A DNA stretch of 64,000 bases from assembly GCF_000763575.1 (NCBI RefSeq), contig NZ_CP009170.1, positions 521,501 to 585,500 of the forward strand, in the 5' to 3' direction. Made by a program: the position numbers and the translations under genes. This DNA is from Thermoanaerobacter kivui. GTDB taxonomy: Bacteria; Bacillota; Thermoanaerobacteria; Thermoanaerobacterales; Thermoanaerobacteraceae. Numbering within the stretch: position 1 is the first letter of the stretch; each line of letters opens with the position of its first letter. Positions 49,776-63,156 of this stretch are shown piece by piece. The notes below the pieces were generated by a model, which was not told the origin of the DNA, did not search any database, and saw only the letters and a program-made list of their open reading frames with translations.

Positions 49776-50219
49776 ATGGATATTAAAGTTGAAAGCTTTA
49801 AACTGGATCACAGAACTGTAAAGGCGCCATATGTGAGAAAAGCAGAGCAACTGGTGGGGCCAAAAGGAGACATTATAACGAAATATGATGTGAGGCTTAT
49901 CCAACCTAACACTGATGCCATTCCAACAGGGGGCATGCATACGTTAGAACATTTATTTGCGACCTATTTTAGGGAATATTATGATGACATTATTGATATA
50001 TCGCCAATGGGATGTAGAACAGGATTTTACTTAATAAAATTTGGAGATACTCCTTTAGAGGAATTGAAAGAGACTTTGAAAAAAGTCTTGCAAAAGGTCA
50101 TAGAAACCAAAGAAGAGGAAGTACCAGCAGTAAACGAAATTCAGTGTGGCAATTATAAAGACCATTCCCTTTTTACTGCAAAGGAATACGCAAAGCAGGT
50201 GCTTTTAAAGCTTGAATGA
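49776..50219 (+). CDS. luxS: S-ribosylhomocysteine lyase LuxS
   Basis: A 147-residue metalloenzyme that splits S-ribosylhomocysteine to homocysteine and the AI-2 precursor. The metal site HTLEHLF (near 55) and Cys in CGNYKDH (near 126), with MGCRTGFYL, are diagnostic. GGAGGAAAG precedes the ATG. It belongs to the activated methyl cycle and can make a second signal beside the agr peptide. Confidence 0.97.
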   Translation: MDIKVESFKLDHRTVKAPYVRKAEQLVGPKGDIITKYDVRLIQPNTDAIPTGGMHTLEHLFATYFREYYDDIIDISPMGCRTGFYLIKFGDTPLEELKETLKKVLQKVIETKEEEVPAVNEIQCGNYKDHSLFTAKEYAKQVLLKLE

Positions 50220-50232
50220 CTTTTTCATATAT

Positions 50233-50304
50233 TAAAAGCACCGTGAATAAACTATTGTGAGGTGTCGTTTATGCACAATAGGTCTTTTATTCGCGGTGCT
50301 TTTA
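50233..50304 (+). promoter_or_regulatory. Long hairpin presenting the spoVB ribosome site and ATG in its loop
   Basis: TAAAAGCACCGTGAATAAA (50233-50251) pairs with TTTATTCGCGGTGCTTTTA (50286-50304), 19 bp with one G-U. Directly inside, CTATTGTG pairs with CACAATAG (50252-50259/50274-50281). The 14-nt apical loop AGGTGTCGTTTATG holds the Shine-Dalgarno and start codon. The right arm is codons 6-12 of spoVB. Confidence 0.75.
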
Positions 50305-51827
50305 TATTAACTGTTGCCAATATCATAGATAGAGGTATTGGTTTTGTTTTTAGAATAATTTTATCAAACATATTAGGGCCAGAGGGCACTGGAATATATC
50401 AATTGGTCCTTCCTATATACTTTGTGTCTATAACTTTTTTGACCTCCGGCATAATGGCTGTAACTTCTCGCTTTGTTTCAGAAGAAAGAGCAAAAGGAAA
50501 CAAAAAAAATATGTTTAAAATTTTAAAAATTACTTTTTTGATAGTATTGATAATTGCTTTTACTATTTCTTCGTTGCTATTTTTTAATACTAAGTACGTA
50601 GCTGAAAAGTTACTTCACGAACCAAGAGCACTTTTATCAATTCTCATTTTTGCACCGGTGCTTATCATTGTTGCTTCTTCATCAGTGTTTAAGGGATTTT
50701 TTCAAGGAGTTATAAATATGATACCTGCTTCAGTTTCAGAAATTGTTGAACAAATAGTACGGGTATCAACAACTTTATATTTAATACAGCTTTTTACAGG
50801 AGCTAAACTTGAATATTTAGTAGCGATAGCTATATTTGGCATATCTGTAGGTGAAATTGTCAGTTTTCTTATGTACATACTTTTTTACAAAAGGGAAGTA
50901 AAAATTATAAACAAAGAAATGCCTTATGATGGAAAGGAATGGGATACTTTTTCTATAGTAAAAACGATAGTGGTTACTTCCATACCTATAACTTTTTCAA
51001 AATTAATTGTAAATGTGTTGGATTTAGCGGAATCTTTAATAATTCCTTCAAGACTTGTTGTCTCAGGTCTCACTCACAGTGAAGCGATGTCTGAATTTGG
51101 CAAAATGTTAGGTATGGCAGTGCCTCTTGCATACATGCCAGCAGTTATAACTTCAAGTCTTTCCACTACTGTACTTCCTGCAGTTTCTGAAGCAGCTGCT
51201 CTAAAAAAGTGGGATACAGTAAGACTTAGGATTAACCAAGCAATTGGCTATACTACTTTAGTAGCTTTTCCTGCTATAATTTTATTTTTAGCTCTTCCTG
51301 AGCAAATTTCTCAGCTTTTGTATCCTTCTTCCCCAGGAGTAGGGGCTTTTGTGAGAGTGATTTCCATGGGAAGTATTTTCGCCTTTCTAGAAGCAGTAGT
51401 AGCGAGTATTCTCCATGGATTAGGAAAACAAACTGTAGTTTTAAAGAATTCCATAATATGGCTAGGAGTCTGTATTATAGGTATGTATTACTTGACCGCT
51501 ATGCCACAACTTAGACTTTTTGGATATATATACAGCTTTATATTTGCCGATGCTCTTATTTTAATGCTAAATATGTTTGAGCTCATAAAAATGACAGGAT
51601 TAAGAATAGACTATTTAAATTGGCTTATAAAACCGATAACAGCATCAATAATTATGGGAATAATTGTTATAATTATCCACAGTAAATTGTTGACAGTTAA
51701 TGTTAATATGTGGATAAATATTTTTTTATCAATTTTTATAGGAATTCCTGCCTATTTACTGCTTTGCTCTGCGCTGAAACTACCTTATCTTGAGGATTTA
51801 AGAAAAATAATTTTGTTGAAAAATTAA
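50271..51827 (+). CDS. spoVB: SpoVB-type polysaccharide/lipid flippase (MVF/MATE-like)
   Basis: A 518-residue membrane protein with about 14 spans. RSFIRGAFILTVANIIDRGI, NILGPEGTGIYQLVLPIYF and LAYMPAVITSSLSTTVLPAVSE (quoted in part) match SpoVB/YtgP lipid-linked-precursor exporters used in spore cortex or wall synthesis. ATG 50271 follows GAGGTG at 7 nt; GTG 50262 overlaps that site. The start lies in the loop of a long hairpin, suggesting translational or RNA-stability control. Confidence 0.88.
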   Translation: MHNRSFIRGAFILTVANIIDRGIGFVFRIILSNILGPEGTGIYQLVLPIYFVSITFLTSGIMAVTSRFVSEERAKGNKKNMFKILKITFLIVLIIAFTISSLLFFNTKYVAEKLLHEPRALLSILIFAPVLIIVASSSVFKGFFQGVINMIPASVSEIVEQIVRVSTTLYLIQLFTGAKLEYLVAIAIFGISVGEIVSFLMYILFYKREVKIINKEMPYDGKEWDTFSIVKTIVVTSIPITFSKLIVNVLDLAESLIIPSRLVVSGLTHSEAMSEFGKMLGMAVPLAYMPAVITSSLSTTVLPAVSEAAALKKWDTVRLRINQAIGYTTLVAFPAIILFLALPEQISQLLYPSSPGVGAFVRVISMGSIFAFLEAVVASILHGLGKQTVVLKNSIIWLGVCIIGMYYLTAMPQLRLFGYIYSFIFADALILMLNMFELIKMTGLRIDYLNWLIKPITASIIMGIIVIIIHSKLLTVNVNMWINIFLSIFIGIPAYLLLCSALKLPYLEDLRKIILLKN

Positions 51828-51899
51828 CAATTATAGTATATAATAAAAATAAAACTAAGCCCAAGGGGATTTTCCTGAGGGCGAGGGAGGAGATAAAGT

Positions 51900-53300
51900 A
51901 TGATAAAAGAAAAAGCGGATTTTATTGATGATGAAAAGATAAGACAGGATTTGGAAAAGGCTAAAAAAGCGACAAGTAAAGATGCATTAGAAATTATAGA
52001 GAAAGCTAAAAAACTAAAAGGCATTACTCCTGAAGAAGCAGCGGTACTTTTAAATGTAGAAGATGAGGGTTTGCTCAATGAGATGTTTAAAGTAGCAAGG
52101 TATATAAAAGAAGAAATATATGGAAATAGGATTGTAATATTTGCTCCCCTTTATGTAAGTAACTACTGTTTAAACAACTGTAGATATTGTGGTTACAGAC
52201 ATTCTAATGAGCAGGAAAGAAAAAAGCTTACAATGGAAGAAGTGAGAAGAGAAGTTGAGATTTTGGAAGAGATGGGACATAAGAGATTAGCAGTTGAAGC
52301 TGGAGAAGACCCTGTAAATTGCCCTATAGATTATATTATCGATGTAATAAAGACGATATACGATACAAAACTTAAAAACGGAAGTATTAGAAGAGTAAAT
52401 GTCAATATAGCGGCGACTACTGTAGAAAATTATAAAAAACTTAAAAAAGAAGGAATAGGGACTTATATTTTATTCCAAGAAACTTACCATAGGCCCACTT
52501 ATGAATACATGCATCCACAGGGACCAAAACACGATTACGACTATCATTTGACTGCTATGGACAGGGCTATGGAGGCAGGTATTGACGACGTAGGATTAGG
52601 GGTTTTGTATGGGCTTTATGATTACAAATACGAAACTGTTGCAATGCTTTATCATGCGAACCATTTAGAGGAGAAATTTGGAGTTGGGCCACATACTATT
52701 TCAGTACCGCGACTTAGACCAGCTCTTAACACTTCCATAGATAAATTTCCATATATTGTATCAGATAAAGACTTTAAAAAATTAGTAGCAGTCATAAGAA
52801 TGGCAGTGCCCTATACTGGAATGATTTTGTCTACAAGAGAAAAGCCTAAATTTAGAGAAGAAGTAATAAGCATTGGCATTTCTCAGATTAGTGCAGGTTC
52901 TTGTACAGGAGTAGGTGGATATCATGAAGAGATATCCAAAAAATGTGGTTCAAAGCCACAATTTGAGGTAGAAGATAAAAGAAGCCCTAATGAAATTTTA
53001 AGGACTTTGTGTGAACAAGGGTATCTTCCAAGTTATTGTACTGCTTGCTACAGAATGGGACGTACAGGAGACAGGTTTATGACCTTTGCGAAATCAGGGC
53101 AAATACACAACTTCTGTCTACCTAATGCGATACTAACCTTCAAAGAGTTTTTGATTGATTACGGGGATGAAAAAACTAAGGAAATTGGAGAAAAAGCTGT
53201 AGCGGTAAATTTAGAGAAAATTCCATCAATAACTGTAAGGGAAGAGACAAAGAGAAGACTAGAAAGAATAGAAAATGGAGAAAGAGATCTTTTCTTTTAA
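51900..53300 (+). CDS. hydG: [FeFe]-hydrogenase H-cluster maturase HydG (radical SAM)
   Basis: A 466-residue radical-SAM tyrosine lyase that makes the CO and CN ligands of the H-cluster. The CX3CX2C motif is CLNNCRYC near residue 90. The C-terminal second-cluster cysteines are in YCTACYRMG with a later Cys in HNFCLPN. GAGDPVN-like and ILFQETYHRPTYEYMHP segments match HydG and distinguish it from ThiH. Neither HydE nor HydF is in the window. GGGAGGAG is the ribosome site. Confidence 0.95.
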   Translation: MIKEKADFIDDEKIRQDLEKAKKATSKDALEIIEKAKKLKGITPEEAAVLLNVEDEGLLNEMFKVARYIKEEIYGNRIVIFAPLYVSNYCLNNCRYCGYRHSNEQERKKLTMEEVRREVEILEEMGHKRLAVEAGEDPVNCPIDYIIDVIKTIYDTKLKNGSIRRVNVNIAATTVENYKKLKKEGIGTYILFQETYHRPTYEYMHPQGPKHDYDYHLTAMDRAMEAGIDDVGLGVLYGLYDYKYETVAMLYHANHLEEKFGVGPHTISVPRLRPALNTSIDKFPYIVSDKDFKKLVAVIRMAVPYTGMILSTREKPKFREEVISIGISQISAGSCTGVGGYHEEISKKCGSKPQFEVEDKRSPNEILRTLCEQGYLPSYCTACYRMGRTGDRFMTFAKSGQIHNFCLPNAILTFKEFLIDYGDEKTKEIGEKAVAVNLEKIPSITVREETKRRLERIENGERDLFF

Positions 53301-53344
53301 TATGCAAAATGCCAATAAAATAAAACTTATCAACAAACTTTCGT

Positions 53345-53559
53345 AAAGGAGATATTTTGCATAAGGAGCGACTTGTTACAAAGCGGTAACAAAACTTAGC
53401 AAGACCGAGGGTGGAGGCAGGGCCGAAGCCAAGGATGGCGGAGGCGGGCACCTTAAGGCATGGATGCCACCTGACGTAGGTACCCTGCCGGAACCTGAAG
53501 GTCGAGCTTTAGTTTTGTCGCTTTGGAACATCGGAGCGACGATGTAAAATATCTCCTTT
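53345..53559. repeat. 215-bp structured element with 18-bp terminal inverted repeats
   Basis: The ends AAAGGAGATATTTTGCAT (53345-53362) and ATGTAAAATATCTCCTTT (53542-53559) are complementary with one G-U. Inside, CAAAGCG/CGCTTTG, ACAAAACT/AGTTTTGT and GACC/GGTC pairs lead to a core where GGCAGGG (53417-53423) pairs with CCCTGCC (53483-53489). The core holds two small hairpins, GCC-AAGGAT-GGC and GGCA-TGGA-TGCC. It is GC-rich against its surroundings and has no open frame. It may be a non-autonomous mobile element or a structured RNA. Confidence 0.7.
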
Positions 53560-53620
53560 GTATATTTTTACAATTAAAAATATGACACAATGCTAATGCC
53601 AGATGATTTACATCTTTTCC

Positions 53621-53648
53621 TTGTTAATTTAGCGATTAGGTGTATAAT
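53621..53648 (+). promoter_or_regulatory. sigmaA promoter of the PRD regulator gene
   Basis: TTGTTA (53621-53626), 16-bp spacer, TATAAT (53643-53648). Confidence 0.6.
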
Positions 53649-53707
53649 ATAGACGTGAAAAGAGATACTATTATTAAATTAATGTCACAGAAAAGTGATG
53701 ATGTAAA

Positions 53708-55789
53708 ATGAATAAATTGAGAGGGCGCCAACTGCAAATTTTAAGAAAAATACTGTCCTCTTCAAATACAAGAATGGAAGACATTATGAAAGAATTTGAT
53801 GTAAGCAAAAGGACAGTATACAGAGAAATTGCTTCTATAAATGAATTTGTTAAAAATTACAATTCAAAAATTGTAAATAAGACTGATGGGTTGGTTATAG
53901 AAGGCAATGTTGCTGATATTGAGAAGCTAAAGCTGGATATAGTAGGATATCCTTCAGAGTTTGAAACAGAAGAGAGAAGAAAAATGATATTGTCAGAGCT
54001 TTTGCAGCTAAATGAGCCTGTTAAATTAGAGTATTTCAGCAAAAAATTTGGCGTCACCACTTCTACAATAAGTTATGACCTTAAAGAATTAGAAAAGTGG
54101 ATTGAAAAACAAGGATTAACTTTAATAACAAAGCCAGGTTATGGCGTTTATATATCGGGAAGCGAAAACTCTTTTAGAAGAGCTATAGCTAACTTTTTGT
54201 ATGAGAATTTTGATACTGCAGATTTGATTGATTTCTTAAAAACAGGATATCTCGCAAAAAACAATATTGAAAAAAACTTAGATTTGAGGCTTTTAAACTT
54301 AATTGACTACGATACTGTCTTGAAAATAGAAAAGGCAATTTTAAAATTAAAATTGCAAATTGACTATGAAATTGTAGAGAGTTCTTATTTAGGCCTTGTC
54401 GTTCACCTTGCCTTAGCTATAAAAAGGCTTCAAAATGGTGAAACTATTGAAATGGGTGAAGACAATTTACAGGAACTTAAAAAAACTAATGAATACAAAT
54501 TTGCTAAAAAATTAGCTAAATATTTACAAGAAGAATTGGATATACCTATACCTGAAGATGAGATTGGCTATGTGACAATACACCTTATAGGTGCAAAGTA
54601 CAGGTCAACTACTCAAAATTACAATGACAAAGACATAGAGATTATTGCCCGGGACATGATAAAAGAAGCAGAAAAAATTTTTGATGTCAGTTTTTCAGAA
54701 GATGAGTTTTTGGAAGATGGCTTAAAGAGTCATTTAGTTCCGGCGGTGTACAGATTGGAGATGGGACTTGATATAAGAAACCCTTTGTTGGAGGATATAA
54801 AAACAAAATATCCTTTGCTCTTTGAAAAAAGTAATAGAGTTTGCGATGTTTTGCGAAAAAAATTAAACATGGATATTCCAGAAGATGAAGTTGGATATAT
54901 TGCTATGCATTTTGGTGCAGCTTTAGAGAGGAAAAAAGAGGCTTCCCAAAGGTACAACATAATGGTGGTATGTGCTAGTGGTATTGGAACATCAAGGATG
55001 CTGATGTCAAAACTTCAGATGTTTCCACAAATAAACATAGTAGATGTTACCTCCAGCATAAAACTAAAAGATTTAAAAGTAAGAGATGATATAGACTTAA
55101 TTGTTTCTACAATACCTCTTGACATAAAAGACAAAAAAGTCGTTGTAGTAAATCCCTTGCTTTTAAAGGAAGATGTAGAAAAGCTAAAGAAGGCATTAAA
55201 TACAGACTTTATTATGGAATATGGAATAAAAAAAGAAGAAGAAGGCAATTTTAAAAAAGAGGCTTTACACATAGCCAATTATGGTAAGAGAATTTTGGAG
55301 CTATGCGACACCATAACTTACATGACTGCAAAAGGTGAAAATTCTTCTCAAATAATAGAATATATTCTTAAGAATTTGATAGATGAAAATTTAATTAATG
55401 AAAATCAAAAGGAGCAAATAAAAGAAAGACTTTTAAAAAGAGAAAGCTTAGGTAAAATAGTATTACCAAACAAAGGATTTGTCATATATCATTGCACAAT
55501 TGAAAATATAGATTTTCCATTAGTAGTTGTAGGAAAAGTTATAGAGGAAGTAAAAATGAAAAATCTTGTAGGAGATTATGAAAAGATAAGGACAGCTTTT
55601 TTAATGGTAGCACCAGAAGGTGATAGAGAAGGAATTGAAGTTTTGGGAGATTTAAGTATGTCTTTAATTGAAAGAGAAGATTTAGTGAATACTCTTAACG
55701 AAGCACAGTCCCAAAAGGAGGTCAAAGAAAAAATAAAAGAAGTGTTATTGAAAAAATTTTATGAAGAAATAAAAAGGATAATTACTTAG
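53708..55789 (+). CDS. PRD-containing transcriptional activator with EIIB/EIIA domains (LicR/MtlR type)
   Basis: A 693-residue regulator: DeoR-like HTH (about 1-60, EFDVSKRTVYREI), a second HTH (about 90-135, KFGVTTSTISYDLKEL), two PRD modules (about 185-290 and 300-410, each with conserved His as in VVHLALAI, TIHLIGAKY and AMHFGAAL), an EIIB-like domain with Cys in VVCASGIGTSRML (about 420) and a C-terminal EIIA-like domain with His in GFVIYHCTIE (about 594). PTS phosphorylation tunes its activity. It heads the PTS genes and probably activates them. Confidence 0.88.
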   Translation: MNKLRGRQLQILRKILSSSNTRMEDIMKEFDVSKRTVYREIASINEFVKNYNSKIVNKTDGLVIEGNVADIEKLKLDIVGYPSEFETEERRKMILSELLQLNEPVKLEYFSKKFGVTTSTISYDLKELEKWIEKQGLTLITKPGYGVYISGSENSFRRAIANFLYENFDTADLIDFLKTGYLAKNNIEKNLDLRLLNLIDYDTVLKIEKAILKLKLQIDYEIVESSYLGLVVHLALAIKRLQNGETIEMGEDNLQELKKTNEYKFAKKLAKYLQEELDIPIPEDEIGYVTIHLIGAKYRSTTQNYNDKDIEIIARDMIKEAEKIFDVSFSEDEFLEDGLKSHLVPAVYRLEMGLDIRNPLLEDIKTKYPLLFEKSNRVCDVLRKKLNMDIPEDEVGYIAMHFGAALERKKEASQRYNIMVVCASGIGTSRMLMSKLQMFPQINIVDVTSSIKLKDLKVRDDIDLIVSTIPLDIKDKKVVVVNPLLLKEDVEKLKKALNTDFIMEYGIKKEEEGNFKKEALHIANYGKRILELCDTITYMTAKGENSSQIIEYILKNLIDENLINENQKEQIKERLLKRESLGKIVLPNKGFVIYHCTIENIDFPLVVVGKVIEEVKMKNLVGDYEKIRTAFLMVAPEGDREGIEVLGDLSMSLIEREDLVNTLNEAQSQKEVKEKIKEVLLKKFYEEIKRIIT

Positions 55790-55802
55790 GAGATGATCAA
55801 AA

Positions 55803-56048
55803 ATGTTTAGCATATCGAGAGTTCAAAGAAAAATATTTTATTTGCTTTTGGGGGTAGTATGGTTTTCTACAGGATTTTATGCCATGTTTCATGATAGCTT
55901 CCTTAATGGCTTAAAAATAATGGCTTTTGGAAGTGCCTTTATGTTAATAGTGTTTGCAATACAGACTTATGTCATAAAAATGATACAACTTTATGATAGT
56001 AACCTACAAAAACAACATAAAAAGCTTAAAAAGAAAAAAATGAAATAA
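55803..56048 (+). CDS. Small two-span membrane protein of the PTS operon
   Basis: An 81-residue protein with two hydrophobic spans (about 12-30 and 36-58) and a very lysine-rich C-terminus (HKKLKKKKMK). I do not recognise the family. It lies 13 bp after the regulator and 22 bp before EIIB. AGGAGATGATC is the ribosome site. It could be an accessory of the transporter. Confidence 0.65.
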   Translation: MFSISRVQRKIFYLLLGVVWFSTGFYAMFHDSFLNGLKIMAFGSAFMLIVFAIQTYVIKMIQLYDSNLQKQHKKLKKKKMK

Positions 56049-56070
56049 TCTTTGAAAGGAGGTGTTAAAA

Positions 56071-56397
56071 ATGGCAATAAGAGGAGTAATACTCTGCAGC
56101 TGGGGAGCAACTTCCAGTGCACTTGCTAAAAAAGTAACAGATGAAGCTAAAAAGCAAGGATTGGATGTTGTAGTAGATGCCGGCGGTACAGGAGAGTTTA
56201 AAAAGAAGGCAGAGGAATACGATGTAGCATTATTAGAACCACAAGTAAGACATCTCAAAAAAGAAATTGAATCAATCGCTTCTAAATACAATATCCCTGT
56301 TGATATAGTCGACATGCAGGCCTTTGCTATGATGGATGGCAAAAAAATATTAAATCAAATAATTGAGCTTGCTAAAAAAAGTGGAAAAGAAGTTTAA
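56071..56397 (+). CDS. PTS EIIB component, lactose/cellobiose family
   Basis: A 108-residue EIIB. The phosphocysteine is in GVILCSWGATSSALAKKV (near residue 9). The fold matches CelA/LicB. It passes phosphate from EIIA to the sugar bound by EIIC. GAAAGGAGGTG precedes ATG 56071; an in-frame start 9 bp upstream overlaps this site. Confidence 0.9.
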   Translation: MAIRGVILCSWGATSSALAKKVTDEAKKQGLDVVVDAGGTGEFKKKAEEYDVALLEPQVRHLKKEIESIASKYNIPVDIVDMQAFAMMDGKKILNQIIELAKKSGKEV

Positions 56398-56409
56398 GGA
56401 GGGAATAAA

Positions 56410-57726
56410 ATGAACGATAGGCTTTCAAACAATTGGTTTATGAAGTGGATGGAAGAATCTTTAATGCCAGTTCTTGCTCGTATAGCACAAAATGTGTATT
56501 TGCAGTCAATTAGAGACGCATTTTCAAGCTTTGCTTTGCCTGTGATTTTGACTGGTGCCCTTTTCTTAATTATAGCAAATCCACCAGAGGGAATTAATTG
56601 GGCACCTATACATGCATGGGCAAAAGCAGTAAAACCTATTGCAGCTCAAATCATGATACCTTTCCAACTTACTTTTGGGATAATGGCTATGATGGTAGCC
56701 TTTGGTACAGCTTATAGCCTTGCTACACGATGGGACCTCGACGAGACGATGACAGGAATTATTTCAATGTTGGCATTTTTTATAACAAGCTTTCCTGCAA
56801 CAGATGTGACAAAAGTTACTTTTGGAGATGTACTAAATTACCTCGGCGGTCAAGGCTTGTTTGTAGCAATAATAATAGGCATAATTACAGCAATAGTTGT
56901 GAGATTCTTTAACAAAAGTGGTTTGGTAATAAAAATGCCTGAAGGTGTACCACCTTATGTGGTAAGAAGCTTCTTAGCATTAGTTCCTATGTTTGTAATG
57001 ATAGTGTCAGCGTGGATTGTAGAATGGATTGTATGGGCAAACTTCCATATAACATTGCCACAATTGGTGCTTGACTTATTTAAGCCCCTTGTTGCTGCAT
57101 CAAATAGTTATCCTGCAGCTTTAGCTGAAATAATACTCATGATGCTTTTGTGGTCATTAGGAATTCACGGTATGAATGTTGTTTCTTCAATTGCTTATCC
57201 TTTCTGGATGACACAATTGGCTGCAAATGCAGCGGCTGCAGCAAAGGGATTGCCTTTACCTGGTATTGTAACTGAACCTTTCTTCCATGTGTTTACCCAC
57301 TTAGGCGGTTCAGGTACTACATGGCCTTTGACAATAATGTTTTTACTTTCTGCTTCTGCACAACTTAGAACAATTGGAAGAGCTGAGCTTATACCTGCAA
57401 TATTTAATATAAACGAACCATTGATTTTTGGTGCTCCTATTGTGTTAAATCCAATACTCATTATTCCGTTTATATTAGCTCCAGCAGCTGTTGTAACAAT
57501 AAATTACTTTGCTTTTGCTGTAAATTTAGTACCCAGACCTTTAATACAATTGCCTTTTACAGTTCCAGTTTTTATAAGCGGATTTTTATCTTCCGGTGGC
57601 CATTGGCAAGGAGCTTTGTTACAGCTGGTAAATTTAATTGTAACAGCGATTATATACTATCCCTTCTTTAAAATGTATGAAGCTCAACTTTTAAAGAACG
57701 AAAAAGAAGTAAAAGACCAAGAATAA
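56410..57726 (+). CDS. PTS EIIC permease, lactose/cellobiose family
   Basis: A 438-residue membrane transporter with about ten spans. LPVILTGALFLIIANPP, LLWSLGIHGMNVVSSI and FNINEPLIFGAPIVLNP are signatures of CelB/LicC EIIC. It imports and phosphorylates beta-glucosides or similar disaccharides with the EIIB and EIIA on either side. No 6-phospho-glycosidase is in the window, so the sugar is uncertain. Confidence 0.93.
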   Translation: MNDRLSNNWFMKWMEESLMPVLARIAQNVYLQSIRDAFSSFALPVILTGALFLIIANPPEGINWAPIHAWAKAVKPIAAQIMIPFQLTFGIMAMMVAFGTAYSLATRWDLDETMTGIISMLAFFITSFPATDVTKVTFGDVLNYLGGQGLFVAIIIGIITAIVVRFFNKSGLVIKMPEGVPPYVVRSFLALVPMFVMIVSAWIVEWIVWANFHITLPQLVLDLFKPLVAASNSYPAALAEIILMMLLWSLGIHGMNVVSSIAYPFWMTQLAANAAAAAKGLPLPGIVTEPFFHVFTHLGGSGTTWPLTIMFLLSASAQLRTIGRAELIPAIFNINEPLIFGAPIVLNPILIIPFILAPAAVVTINYFAFAVNLVPRPLIQLPFTVPVFISGFLSSGGHWQGALLQLVNLIVTAIIYYPFFKMYEAQLLKNEKEVKDQE

Positions 57727-57747
57727 TTTGTGATGGGAGTGAAACTA

Positions 57748-58065
57748 ATGGACTTAGAACAAATAATATACAACTTAGTATTGCATGGAGGAAATGCAAG
57801 AGCGGAAGCTTATGAAGCATTGGATGCAGCCGAAAGAGGAGATTTTGAAGAAGCTGAGAAGCATCTTGAAAAAGCAGATGAAGAGTTTTATGAAGGGCAT
57901 AAATACCAAAATATGCTGACACAAGGAGAGCAAAGTGAAGCTCCTAATTTCCTAGTAATTCATGCTCAAGACCAGCTTATGACAGCCCTTGCTGAAAAAA
58001 ACTTAATAAAAAGAATGATTGAACTCTATAAAAGAGTCAATCGATTAGAAAAAAGACAAAAATAG
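57748..58065 (+). CDS. PTS EIIA component, lactose/cellobiose family
   Basis: A 105-residue all-helical EIIA: DLEQIIYNLVLHGGNARAEA, EAEKHLEKADEEFYEGHKYQ and the phosphohistidine in FLVIHAQDQLMTA (near 74). ATG 57748 follows GGGAGTG. It is the last gene of the PTS operon. Confidence 0.93.
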   Translation: MDLEQIIYNLVLHGGNARAEAYEALDAAERGDFEEAEKHLEKADEEFYEGHKYQNMLTQGEQSEAPNFLVIHAQDQLMTALAEKNLIKRMIELYKRVNRLEKRQK

Positions 58066-58072
58066 GAGACTC

Positions 58073-58107
58073 AATACTACCCGGAGAAAAACCGGGTAGT
58101 ATTTTTT
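58073..58107 (+). terminator. Terminator of the PTS operon
   Basis: AATACTACCCGG/CCGGGTAGTATT stem with six T. Confidence 0.93.
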
Positions 58108-58300
58108 ATAATAATTATATCACCTTTTTTCTTTTTTGTCATTATGACCCGAAGCTTTGAAAGTCATTTGTCCACAAAACAACTACAAATCTATTTTGTA
58201 TACGTTATAAAAAAACGCTTTAAAGTATTGAATTATTTTTTAATATTTATTACAATATATTTGTAAACAATTAAATTATTTCATTAGGTGAGGGATAATT

Positions 58301-58603
58301 ATGTATGAATCTAAAATTAAAGATGAACTTGTTGACCAGTTATTTGAGGCCATTTTAAAACTTAAAAACATAGAGGAATGTTACAGGTTTTTTGAAGATA
58401 TTGCTACAATAAATGAAATAAAGGCATTAGCGCAGAGATTGGAAGTTGCAAAAATGCTTCGCCAAAAGAAGACTTACATAGAAATTGCAGAAAAGACAGG
58501 AGCAAGTACTGCTACCATAAGCAGAGTAAATAGGGCATTGAATTATGGAGCAAATGGATATAAAATTATATTAGATAGATTAGAAACAGAATCCCGGGAT
58601 TAA
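58301..58603 (+). CDS. yerC: YerC/YecD family TrpR-related protein
   Basis: A 100-residue DNA-binding protein of the YerC family with a TrpR-like HTH: LAQRLEVAKMLRQKKTYIEI then EKTGASTATISRVNRALNYG. No ligand or target is known. In Bacillus yerC is also close to pcrA-ligA, so the neighbourhood is conserved. Start ATG after TTAGGTGAGGG. Confidence 0.9.
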   Translation: MYESKIKDELVDQLFEAILKLKNIEECYRFFEDIATINEIKALAQRLEVAKMLRQKKTYIEIAEKTGASTATISRVNRALNYGANGYKIILDRLETESRD

Positions 58604-58617
58604 AACCGGGCTTTTTT
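58593..58617 (+). terminator. Terminator overlapping the yerC stop
   Basis: CCCGG/CCGGG stem with loop GATTAAAA, then CTTTTTT. Confidence 0.75.
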
Positions 58618-58640
58618 AAGACTAAATTGGAGTGAAAAAA

Positions 58641-62782
<4,142 letters not shown>

Positions 62783-62856
62783 AAACTCTATCCTTCAAAA
62801 AATATGTTTTTGTGGTAAACTATAAGATGTGAATAATAAAGGAAAGGTGTGGTAAC

Positions 62857-63144
62857 ATGGCTATTAGCAGGAGCGAAGTTGAGCATGTGGCTAAACTGGC
62901 CCGTCTCAAATTTTCGCAAGAGGAAATAGAAGAGTTTACAGTGCAACTGAGCAAAATTATCGACTATGTAAACAAATTAAACGAATTGGACACTGAAAAT
63001 GTAGAGCCTACAGCTCATATAGTGCCAATTCATAATGTATTTAGAGAAGACGAAGTAAAGCCTTCAATGGACAGAGACAAAATATTGATGAATGCACCTT
63101 ATAAAGAGAACGGCTGTTTTAAAGTGCCAAAGATTATAGAATGA
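62857..63144 (+). CDS. gatC: Asp-tRNA(Asn)/Glu-tRNA(Gln) amidotransferase subunit C
   Basis: A 95-residue subunit that holds GatA and GatB together: EVEHVAKLARLKFSQEEIEE and VEPTAHIVP are typical. Start ATG after AAAGGTGTGG. GatA follows with its ribosome site overlapping the gatC stop. Confidence 0.95.
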   Translation: MAISRSEVEHVAKLARLKFSQEEIEEFTVQLSKIIDYVNKLNELDTENVEPTAHIVPIHNVFREDEVKPSMDRDKILMNAPYKENGCFKVPKIIE

Positions 63145-63156
63145 GGAGGTACATAA

